This document shows, piece after piece, positions 31,694 through 39,213 of a stretch of 64,000 bases of DNA. The first letter of the stretch is position 1; the number at the start of each line of letters is the position of its first letter. The DNA is from Verrucomicrobiota bacterium (GTDB taxonomy: Bacteria > Verrucomicrobiota > Verrucomicrobiia > Verrucomicrobiales > Verrucomicrobiaceae): assembly GCA_025360015.1 (NCBI GenBank), contig JANYCZ010000013.1:1-64000 (forward strand), given 5' to 3'. The notes under the pieces were generated by a model. It searched no databases. It saw nothing but the letters and a program-made list of their open reading frames with translations, and was not told the DNA's origin. Made by a program: the position numbers and the translations under genes.

Positions 31694-32050
31694 CATCGGC
31701 AAGCGCCGAATAAATGAGACATCGCAGAGATTTTCAGAATCAATCTCTGCGGTGTGCATCTTCCCTTTCGCTTCAGACTCGGCGTTCTCTCCAAATCTCA
31801 GCGGTGCAAAATGAGTGACCCCATAAGAGAACAGATTCAATCTCTGCCCCCTCTGCCGCTTTGCCCCTGTGCGGCAAACCGAAGCTCCCCAGGCCCCTCA
31901 TGCTGGAAACGCGTTGGGTGAATCGCCAGACCTCCGCTGCGGTCAAAAAACGTCCGCCACCCACAAGCCGTGGTCAAGAATCGTCCGCCCCTGAAGACGT
32001 CCCCCTTGCCCATTGACGCCGCTCTCTTTCCACATCCAGTGATCTCAATC
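31694..32050 (+). other. Intergenic region with palindromic hairpin
   Basis: This ~355-base stretch holds no supported gene. CGCAGAGATT (31723-31732) pairs perfectly with AATCTCTGCG (31742-31751) to give a 10-bp stem with a 9-nt loop and no T tract. A related TCAATCTCTGCC motif recurs near 31837. It probably contains the 3' end of the YdjY transcript and the promoter of the cyclase-repeat gene. Confidence 0.4.
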
Positions 32051-33214
32051 ATGAAAATTTCCACCTTTCTTCTCACTCTCGCACTCGGCACCACCGCAGC
32101 CTTCCCGCAGGCCGCCACCCAGGCCTCGCGCAATGAATCCCTCAAGCAGGAGCTCCGCCTCGGCGTCGAGCGCGGCCTCAATTTCCTCCGCGCCAAGCAA
32201 AACCCCACCACCGGCCAGTGGGGCGAAGCCGAGCCCGTCGCCATTACCGCCCTCGGCATCATCGGCTTCATGCTTGATCCCAATCGCAAGCCCTCCGATC
32301 CCGTCCCCGCTGAGGTCGAAAAAGCCACCAAGTTTCTCATCAGCAATGCCCGGCCCGATGGCGGCATCTTCACCAAAGCCCGTGGCAACTACAACACCGC
32401 CGTCGCCCTCACCGCCCTTCTCCTCAACAACAAGCCCGAAAACGAAGAGGTCATGCTCAAAGCACGCCGCTACCTCGTGCGCTGCCAGGTGGACCTCGAC
32501 GAAAAAGGCAAGCAGGACAACCCCCTCGACGGCGGCATCGGCTACGGCGACGACAAAGGCATGCACGCCGACATGTCCAATCTCACCTTCGGCCTCGAAG
32601 CCCTCTACTACTCCCAGTCCCTCCTCGCAGACAAAGGCGACGCCGCCAAAAACGAGCCGCAGTTGAACGTCGCAGCCGCTATTGACTTCATCCAGCGCTG
32701 CCAGAACCGCCCGGAGAGCAACAAATCCAGTTGGGTCAGCAAAGACCCCGACGACGCCGGCGGCTTCATCTACAACCCCACCGAAACCCGCGGTGCCAAA
32801 GTCACGAACCCAGATGGCAGCGTCGCCCTCCGCAGCTACGGCAGCATCAGCTACGCCGGCCTCCTCAGCTTCATCTACGCCGGTGTCGATAAAGACGACC
32901 CCCGTGTCAAAGCCGTCATTGAATGGCTTCAAAACCATTACAACGCCGACGAAAACCCCGGCCTCGGCACCGCCGGCCTCTACTACTACTACCAGACCAT
33001 GAGCAAGGCCCTCAGCATCGCCAAGATCGACTACATCAAGACCAAAGACGGCAAGCTCATCGACTGGCGCAAAGACATCACCGAAAAACTCCTCAGCCTC
33101 CAAAAAGGCGACGGCTCCTGGTCCAACACCGAAGGCCGCTGGATGGAATCCGACCCCGTCCTCACCACCACCTACATCCTCATGGCCCTCGGCCGCATCC
33201 ATCAGACGCTGTAG
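32051..33214 (+). CDS. Exported prenyltransferase/squalene-oxidase-repeat protein
   Basis: 387 residues from the ATG at 32051, giving a clean signal peptide (ISTFLLTLALGTTAAFPQA); the open frame upstream is not needed. The mature protein has repeated alpha-barrel helices of the terpenoid-cyclase/prenyltransferase type: GLNFLRAKQNPTTGQWGE, AVALTALLLNN, DADMSNLTFGLEAL-like and the final GDGSWSNTEGRWMESDPVL with TTTYILMALGR. The catalytic DXDD of squalene cyclases is not seen, so it is probably a binding or structural protein in the periplasm rather than a cyclase. A strong terminator follows 43 bases after the stop. Confidence 0.85.
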   Translation: MKISTFLLTLALGTTAAFPQAATQASRNESLKQELRLGVERGLNFLRAKQNPTTGQWGEAEPVAITALGIIGFMLDPNRKPSDPVPAEVEKATKFLISNARPDGGIFTKARGNYNTAVALTALLLNNKPENEEVMLKARRYLVRCQVDLDEKGKQDNPLDGGIGYGDDKGMHADMSNLTFGLEALYYSQSLLADKGDAAKNEPQLNVAAAIDFIQRCQNRPESNKSSWVSKDPDDAGGFIYNPTETRGAKVTNPDGSVALRSYGSISYAGLLSFIYAGVDKDDPRVKAVIEWLQNHYNADENPGLGTAGLYYYYQTMSKALSIAKIDYIKTKDGKLIDWRKDITEKLLSLQKGDGSWSNTEGRWMESDPVLTTTYILMALGRIHQTL

Positions 33215-33257
33215 TAAAGTTGCCCCGTTTCGCCGCAACGGGCCTCAGTTCATTTCA

Positions 33258-33290
33258 AACGCCGCGCTCTCATCAGCGCGGCGTTTTTTT
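33258..33290 (+). terminator. Intrinsic terminator after squalene-oxidase-repeat gene
   Basis: AACGCCGCGCT (33258-33268) pairs perfectly with AGCGCGGCGTT (33275-33285); an uninterrupted T run extends to 33290. The GC-rich 11-bp stem, short loop and T tract make a strong Rho-independent terminator. Confidence 0.93.
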
Positions 33291-33876
33291 GTGCCGTCGC
33301 ATTCCCCTCAAATCTCCAACTTCCTCGTACGTAGTTCGGGGTTCGCCTCGCGGTTTCGCAGCAACCCGTTCGATCAAGCCAGCTTCAACCCAGCGTACGT
33401 ATTGTAGTCCCGGCTTCAGCCGATTCCGGCCAGCGCCCTCAAGCAGGCCAAACAATCCTCAAGTATCCCACAGCGGCCCAGCCTCCCATGAATGACACTC
33501 AGCGATTGAGGCTTGCCCAATAGACTGACGGTTCTGCCTTGAAGGCCAACGGCCTTCCGTCATTAAGCCCACGGCATTGAGCTTTAACCAGTGCTCCGCT
33601 GGGTCATGCGCTCCATCTACGGGAAGCAAACCCACCTCTGCGCCACAACCCACGCTCCCTAGTAAGCTTGCCCTTCGTAGCGCGTATCGGGAAGAACAGG
33701 CGTCTGCAACCAGCTACGCCACGCATTCACTCCGGTATCACACATCGCTCCAATATCACTCAAACTGCGTGCGTCCCCTGGCCTACGTCGTGTCCTCCGT
33801 TGCTCGAAGAACGAAGCGGGAAGCCTCGGCAAAGAAGGCTCGACAATCCGCCACCGCCTCCGGTAATCTTACCGGC
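33291..33876. other. Intergenic region, no supported gene
   Basis: Nearly 600 bases lie between the terminator and the secretin-module protein. Codon character is poor in all frames. Fragments such as TAGTCCCGGCTTCAGCCG (33410-33427) look like dispersed-repeat debris, but no second copy exists in this window. The promoter of the next gene should lie near the 3' end; none stands out. Confidence 0.4.
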
Positions 33877-34566
33877 ATGCCTCTCCGCATCCGCAGCCTC
33901 ATTCTGCAACTCACGCTCGCATGCTGCACGGTCCTGGATGCGGCGGTGCCGGAGCTTCGCACCCAGGTCTTCAAATTCCCCTCTGATTACGCCAGCCGGG
34001 GCTGGTCCTACGGAGACTCAGATCCACCCGGAGATCCATTTGCGGTTCCCGTTCCGCCAAGAAAGATCGTCAGAGAATATCTTGAAAAGCAGGGCGTCGT
34101 TTTCGCCAAAGGTGCCAGCGCCACGTATAATCCGCTCAGCGAGCTGCTTTCAGTCACAAACACAGAGCCCAACCTCGTTCTTGTCGAAGGGATTGCGGCA
34201 TCCTTCACACGGCAGTCTCCCGCAGCAATAACCTGCGTCGTCACCATCGTCGAAGGCCCTGGAGAGCTCATTCGCCAGGCCAATGCCGCCGCTTCACGGA
34301 CGATGAGCGCAGCTCAGGAACTCACCACGCTGCTCGGGTATGCAAAGAATCCCGGCTCCAATGTCCGCGTGGTGGGAGATGCCTTTCTCGAAACCAAATC
34401 CGGCGCCCATGCCACGGCTGCCGCCATACTTGACCATGCCAGCACAGCCAGTCTTGAAATGGACGCTCAAAGCCACGCTCCGTCGCTCAGCAAAGGCTTC
34501 AGACTGGCCTGCGGCTGGAGTATGAGCCATCTCTCGACACCGGTGGCAGCACCATCTCATCTGTGA
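33877..34566 (+). CDS. Secretin-module protein, 5' part before a frameshift
   Basis: 229 codons from the ATG at 33877 (signal peptide ILQLTLACCTVLDA); only about the first 200 read naturally. The N-domain (REYLEKQGVVFAKGASATYN, then VTNTEPNLVLVEG) closely resembles the second N-domain of the secretin at 22230. Homology continues through SGAHATAAAILDHAS and then breaks near 34475-34500. From there the minus-one frame carries the expected LRLEYEPSLDTGG segment and runs into the ORF at 34563. The two ORFs are therefore one gene of ~899 codons (33877-36575) disrupted by a single-base indel, or a sequencing error. Confidence 0.75.
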   Translation: MPLRIRSLILQLTLACCTVLDAAVPELRTQVFKFPSDYASRGWSYGDSDPPGDPFAVPVPPRKIVREYLEKQGVVFAKGASATYNPLSELLSVTNTEPNLVLVEGIAASFTRQSPAAITCVVTIVEGPGELIRQANAAASRTMSAAQELTTLLGYAKNPGSNVRVVGDAFLETKSGAHATAAAILDHASTASLEMDAQSHAPSLSKGFRLACGWSMSHLSTPVAAPSHL

Positions 34567-36575
34567 TCTCCCTGGATCTGCAGCCTGCGCCGCCTCGTGA
34601 TCGCCAGGTCAGCATCACAGAACCGAAACGTGGTGGTACGGCGGAGTTTCCGGTGACCGACATACCCGGTCTACACTTTTCCACCCAAATCTCCTGCCCG
34701 GCCGGCAGAACCAGGCTCATCGGCATCAGCAAACCCGTCGGCACCTCCAAACAGAACAACGATACCCTCTGGGCCGCCTTTCTGACCTTCAACGTGCGCA
34801 GCATCGCGCCGCTCCTCGCCTCAAAATCTGCCGCCTCTTCCCACATCATTCAAACATCCGGAGGCATGCATACCGCGGCGTTCAGTGTGCCCGAGGGCTT
34901 GCTGGACTTCTCCATGGAGGATGCGAAAACATTCTTCTCCGGGCCGCGAAAACCCGTGCAGCCGCAGGCATGGCTCGAATCCTCTGGCATCAAACCCTCA
35001 CCAGGAGCCACCGCCACACATGCCAAGGGCGTCCTGACCATCGTCAATACACCCGACAACGTCGAGCGCGTTGCCTCCTTGATTGATGATGCCCTCCACC
35101 ATCGGCCCCGGACGGCAGCCTTCACCCTTCATACCCTGCAAGCACCCGCCGCGTTTCTCCGAGATCTGGCGCATCGGACCTCTGCCACCGCCGATGATGC
35201 CGCCATGCTCGCAGCCGTGGAAGCCGCCGTCACTCGTGGTGAGGCCCGTTTCATCGATACCCACTTTCTCGCAACCAAACCGGCGTCAATCACCACGCAC
35301 GAATCCATACGCGAGCATGCGTATCTGTCCAGATTTGGCACCGATGCCAAAGGACAGCCGCAACTCACCTTCGCCATGCGTCCGGTGGGTTCCATCCTCA
35401 AGCTCGACCCTGTTGTCGATACCAACGGCCGCATGCTGCAAATCAAGCTGGAGCATGAACTGCACTCCGCGCCCCCTGAACAACGCCGCGAGCAGTTTCG
35501 AGATCCCGCATCCAGCAAGCCCTTCGAAATGCCCGTGGTCGATTTCCACTCCTCAAGGACGGTCACCGACATCCCGATGACCAGTGGTGGCACCAGGCTC
35601 ATATCCCTCAATCGTCCCACCAGCCACACCGAGGGAGATGTGCTCTGGGCCACGTTTATGAAATACGAACTCGTCAGCCATCTGCCGAAAGTCGAGCCAC
35701 CACCTCTCGAAAAGAAAAAGGCAGATCCCGCTGATCCCAAAGCCTGGAACACACGGGTGTATCATCTGCCGCCCGATTTCACCGCCAGCGGAGGAGATAC
35801 AGCTGAAGGAGCCGCCATGGATGGAAACAAACTAGTGCAAAGATTTCTCGAAGGGGCCGGCGCTCTCTTCCCTGAAGGAGCTTCAGTCTCATACACTCTC
35901 GCAGCAAATACGATGATCGTCAGAAACACGAATGAGAACCTCGCCATCGTGGATGCCTATGTTGAATCCATCACCAAATTATCGCCGAAAATCGTCGCTT
36001 GCACCATGCACGTCCTCCAGGGCCCCGGCCCAATGCTGCGCCGCATTGCCGCTCAAGCTGCCAACAAGAGCGAACACCGCAGTGAATTCGATGAAATGCT
36101 CGCCGCCATAAAGGCAGGCAGCGTGCAGTCTCTCAACACCTCCCGAATCAAAACCAAATCTGGCACCCGCGCCACGGCCAGACAGATCGTCGAGCATGCC
36201 TCCATCACCGGCGTGAGCATCAATGACCGAGGCGAGCCCGTGTTTGAACAAAAGATGCGCGAAGTCGGCCTCCGCTTTGAATTTGAACCCACCGTCGGCG
36301 CAGACGGCGTCACCATGGAGCTCACCCTCTCCCCCGAATTCCACACCGCTGAACCCTTCGAACATCGCGAACACATCATCGATACCCAGGGCCGCCGCCT
36401 CGAATTCCCCCTCACCGATTACTTCACCACCAAGCTCACCACCGGCATCACCATCCCCGACGGCAGCGCCCGCCTCCTCTCCCTATACAAACCCACCGGC
36501 AAACCCGAGTTCGAAAAAGAAGACATCCTCCAGGCCATCTTCATCACCTGCGACTTGTTACGCGCAGGCGAGTAG
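34563..36575 (+). CDS. Secretin-module protein, 3' part (modules 1 end, 2 and 3)
   Basis: 670 codons with no own signal peptide or natural start (GTG at 34563); it continues the gene begun at 33877 in another frame. Read as one protein it has three tandem modules of ~290 residues, each with a short PPDF-like entry, a secretin N-domain and a secretin-core-like beta segment. Module 3 is clearest: YHLPPDFTASGG, QRFLEGAGALFPEGASVSY, KTKSGTRATARQIVEHAS, LRFEFEPTVGADGVTMELTL and TTGITIPDGSARLLSLYKP. Compare the secretin at 22230. The TPR head and the final VPILGDLPFIGRLF pore signature are missing, so it is unlikely to form a normal channel. Function is unknown. Confidence 0.78.
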   Translation: MISLDLQPAPPRDRQVSITEPKRGGTAEFPVTDIPGLHFSTQISCPAGRTRLIGISKPVGTSKQNNDTLWAAFLTFNVRSIAPLLASKSAASSHIIQTSGGMHTAAFSVPEGLLDFSMEDAKTFFSGPRKPVQPQAWLESSGIKPSPGATATHAKGVLTIVNTPDNVERVASLIDDALHHRPRTAAFTLHTLQAPAAFLRDLAHRTSATADDAAMLAAVEAAVTRGEARFIDTHFLATKPASITTHESIREHAYLSRFGTDAKGQPQLTFAMRPVGSILKLDPVVDTNGRMLQIKLEHELHSAPPEQRREQFRDPASSKPFEMPVVDFHSSRTVTDIPMTSGGTRLISLNRPTSHTEGDVLWATFMKYELVSHLPKVEPPPLEKKKADPADPKAWNTRVYHLPPDFTASGGDTAEGAAMDGNKLVQRFLEGAGALFPEGASVSYTLAANTMIVRNTNENLAIVDAYVESITKLSPKIVACTMHVLQGPGPMLRRIAAQAANKSEHRSEFDEMLAAIKAGSVQSLNTSRIKTKSGTRATARQIVEHASITGVSINDRGEPVFEQKMREVGLRFEFEPTVGADGVTMELTLSPEFHTAEPFEHREHIIDTQGRRLEFPLTDYFTTKLTTGITIPDGSARLLSLYKPTGKPEFEKEDILQAIFITCDLLRAGE

Positions 36576-36729
36576 CTGTACGTACCTCGTGCTACAAGTC
36601 TGCTGGTGCGGACGAGAACTGGTCAAGACTGCGCCGGTCAAGAGGGTCAAGCAGCCGTCAAGTCAGCCCCATCGCGACCACTCTTGACCTCTTGACCATT
36701 CCTTGACGAGTCTTGACTCTTTCCCCCCC
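36576..36729. repeat. Mirrored GTCAAG/CTTGAC cluster between convergent genes
   Basis: Four GTCAAG hexamers (36622, 36637, 36646, 36657) are followed by four CTTGAC hexamers, their reverse complement (36683, 36691, 36702, 36712). The block can fold in several registers; GGTCAAGAG/CTCTTGACC gives 9 bp. It lies between the convergent secretin-module gene and the FHA/SEL1 gene, so it may act as a bidirectional terminator or a protein-binding array. Confidence 0.5.
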
Positions 36730-39150
36730 TCACTCCACAAACTCCGTATAATGCCTCCTTCGCGGCGGCTCCGTCACCAGCGCCTTCTGCTTCCAGAACG
36801 TCGCCTGCTGCGCATCCTTCTCGCACCCGACACCTTCCAGATAGCATTGCGAAAGGCTCTTCATCGCCTCCACCACCCCCTCCTCAGCAGCGCCTTTGAT
36901 CGCCGCAAATCCCGTTCTCCGCTCCTTCGTCGTCTGCCCATGATTTAAGAGCACCATCCCCGCCAGATTCTTCGCCGGCGGCAGTTTGTCCACCACGCGT
37001 GACAGCGTGTCATACACATCCTGCCACAGCGCCGGATCATGCTCCGCTTTGCGCCACAGCAGATGCGCCGCCAGGTAAGCCTCCAGCGGATGCTTTGACC
37101 GGCTCATAAACGCCAGCACCAGCGCCCCTGCCTTCTCAATATCCTGCGGCACCCCGCGCCCCTGAAACAAAGCCTCCGCATAGTAGAAGCGCGCATCACG
37201 CCGCTTCCCCGCCTCAAACGCCTTCTGATACAGCGCCAAGCTCCGCACCGGATCGCGCGGGCAGCCATAACCCGCCGCGTACAGATGCCCCTCCAGCAGC
37301 ATCGCAGACACACTGCCATGCTCCGCCAGTTGATGCGCCGGCTCCGCCCACGCCGCATCCAGCCACTGCCCCTTCATGAACAACTGCCGCGCCATGCGAT
37401 CACTCAGCGCATCCGCAAACGGCTGCCAAAAAGTCTCCTGCGGAAATTCATAAACCGCATTCATCAGCACCGTCAGCGCTGGCTTGAAATCCTCCGTCGC
37501 TTCTAAACCGCGCATCTGTTCCAGGATCTCCAGCCGCGCCTCCTCCACCTGCTCCTCATGCGTGAAAGCAGGCTTCATTTCCCGCAACGACGCCGCACTC
37601 ACAAACTGCTCCTTCGTCGGCAGCAGTTCGCTCACCTCGATCTTGTCACTCGCATCCGTGATGCGCCAGCGGTCCGCCACATCCTGCTGCACCCGGCACA
37701 CCAGCACGCCCTTGCCCCGGGCGATGCGCACACCGCGCTGCACTTCGAACTGAAACGGCTGCGTCACCTTGATGAGGTCAAACGTCTCCACCTCCGCCTG
37801 CGCTCCCGCCATCACGCTGATGCGCCGCAGCGGCCACCGCGCCCGCAGTTCCTCCTCCAGCCGCAGCAGCACCTCCATCGGCGCATGGTCCAGCATGAAA
37901 AACTTCCCCTGCCCCGCCGCCACATGATCCAGCAGCGTCGCCACAGACACCTCATTCCACGACCTCACATACCCCGCCACCCGCTCCAGCGCCTCCTGCC
38001 TCGCCGAGAGCTTGCCCGCCGCCCGCTTGTCTCCAAATCGACGCGCCTTCTCAAACGCCGCCAGCGCCAGCTTGATGTCCGCCGCCGTGCCATTGCCGAA
38101 CTCGTAGCGCTCCCCCAGCGGCATCCACGCGGATGCCTCCCCCAGCTTCGCCGCCAGTTGCAGTTGCTTAAATGCACCCTCCGAGTAGCGCGCCGGATTC
38201 TCCGGATCATCCACCACACTCACAAAATCACGCAGCGCCTCGCGTCGCCCTCCCTCGACCGCCTGTTGCAGTAGAAACACCACCTCCCCGCCAAACTGAT
38301 CCGAAGCCCGCAGCGCCAGCCCCAGCTCATGCATCGCCGCCAGATCGCCCGTTTCAGCCAGCGACATCAGCACCTGCGCAGCCAGCAGCGGCGCGCCCAA
38401 CCGCAGCAGATCTTCGCACGCCTTTACAGTGGCTTCCGGCGAAAGCTCGGGCGCAGCCACCACCGGCTGCGTCACCACGTCCCCTTTCGCAGCCGAAATC
38501 TGGTCCAGATGATACGGCCAGTAAACAATGCCCGCAATCATCGCCCCACACACCAGCAGTCCCATCAGCAGCAGCGAAGACGACTCCTCCTCATCCTGCG
38601 GCAGTTTCGTTTCCGCAGCCACTTCCACACTCGGCGGCGGCAGGTTTGCAGGCGGCAAAGCCATAGGCATCTCCATTTCCGGCGCAGAGACCACCGGCAA
38701 AATCACCTCCCCCACTCGCACTCCACCACGCGGCTTCAAAGAAATCGGCTTCAGCAAATAGCCCCGCTTGCTGACTCGCGGCCCCGTCGGTGCTCCTTCA
38801 GTTCCAGCCTCACTCGCTTCCACCACCGCCTCTTCCAAAGGCTCTTCTCCCTCAGCCAGATCCACATCAAACACCTCGCCACCAATCCCAAATTTGAACG
38901 GCACATCCACCTCCAACTCGCTCGAAATCACCCCGTTCACCGAGAACTGCGCCGCCACAAACACACCAATGATCTGAAACGTCCGCTCCCCCGTCCGGTA
39001 CAGCACGCAGTGCCGCGGCAGAATGCTCACGCCCTCAAATGTGACATCACACTCCGGGCCGCAGCCCAGCGTCAGCGACGCATGCAGCGGGCACGAAATC
39101 CGGTGCTCACCCTCTTCAGTGCGCAATGTCAAAACCGTCAGGGCCATCAC
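36730..39150 (-). CDS. FHA-like and SEL1/TPR-repeat membrane protein
   Basis: 806 residues. The first ~100 resemble a degenerate FHA domain (LTLGCGPECDVTFEG, ILPRHCVLYRTGERTFQIIG, FSVNG), which normally reads phosphothreonine. A Pro/Glu-rich linker leads to one membrane helix near 192-212 (LLLMGLLVCGAMIAGIVYW). The extracytoplasmic part has SEL1/TPR-like helical repeats: ~255-380 (LASEMHELGLALRA-type, WMPLGERYEFGNGTAADIK) and ~590-790 (GHLYAAGYGCPRDPVRSLAL, YYAEALFQGRGVPQDIEKA, LSQCYLEGVGCEKDAQQA). It is the last gene of the MoxR operon, 63 bases after the DUF4175 gene. A signal-dependent scaffold role is inferred. Confidence 0.8.
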   Translation of the reverse strand: MMALTVLTLRTEEGEHRISCPLHASLTLGCGPECDVTFEGVSILPRHCVLYRTGERTFQIIGVFVAAQFSVNGVISSELEVDVPFKFGIGGEVFDVDLAEGEEPLEEAVVEASEAGTEGAPTGPRVSKRGYLLKPISLKPRGGVRVGEVILPVVSAPEMEMPMALPPANLPPPSVEVAAETKLPQDEEESSSLLLMGLLVCGAMIAGIVYWPYHLDQISAAKGDVVTQPVVAAPELSPEATVKACEDLLRLGAPLLAAQVLMSLAETGDLAAMHELGLALRASDQFGGEVVFLLQQAVEGGRREALRDFVSVVDDPENPARYSEGAFKQLQLAAKLGEASAWMPLGERYEFGNGTAADIKLALAAFEKARRFGDKRAAGKLSARQEALERVAGYVRSWNEVSVATLLDHVAAGQGKFFMLDHAPMEVLLRLEEELRARWPLRRISVMAGAQAEVETFDLIKVTQPFQFEVQRGVRIARGKGVLVCRVQQDVADRWRITDASDKIEVSELLPTKEQFVSAASLREMKPAFTHEEQVEEARLEILEQMRGLEATEDFKPALTVLMNAVYEFPQETFWQPFADALSDRMARQLFMKGQWLDAAWAEPAHQLAEHGSVSAMLLEGHLYAAGYGCPRDPVRSLALYQKAFEAGKRRDARFYYAEALFQGRGVPQDIEKAGALVLAFMSRSKHPLEAYLAAHLLWRKAEHDPALWQDVYDTLSRVVDKLPPAKNLAGMVLLNHGQTTKERRTGFAAIKGAAEEGVVEAMKSLSQCYLEGVGCEKDAQQATFWKQKALVTEPPRRRHYTEFVE

Positions 39151-39213
39151 CTCAGTATGCTAAACAACTCTTTAGCGTCGAGTCGGCATTCCACGAAAGA
39201 ATCTCGGACATCC

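Noticed and set aside
29816-31840. Minus-strand open frame of 674 codons opposite the binding lipoprotein and YdjY genes
   Set aside because: It is antisense to two genes with clear signal peptides and domain motifs; its Gly/Asp/Glu-rich translation is typical of the mirror frame of GC-rich genes.
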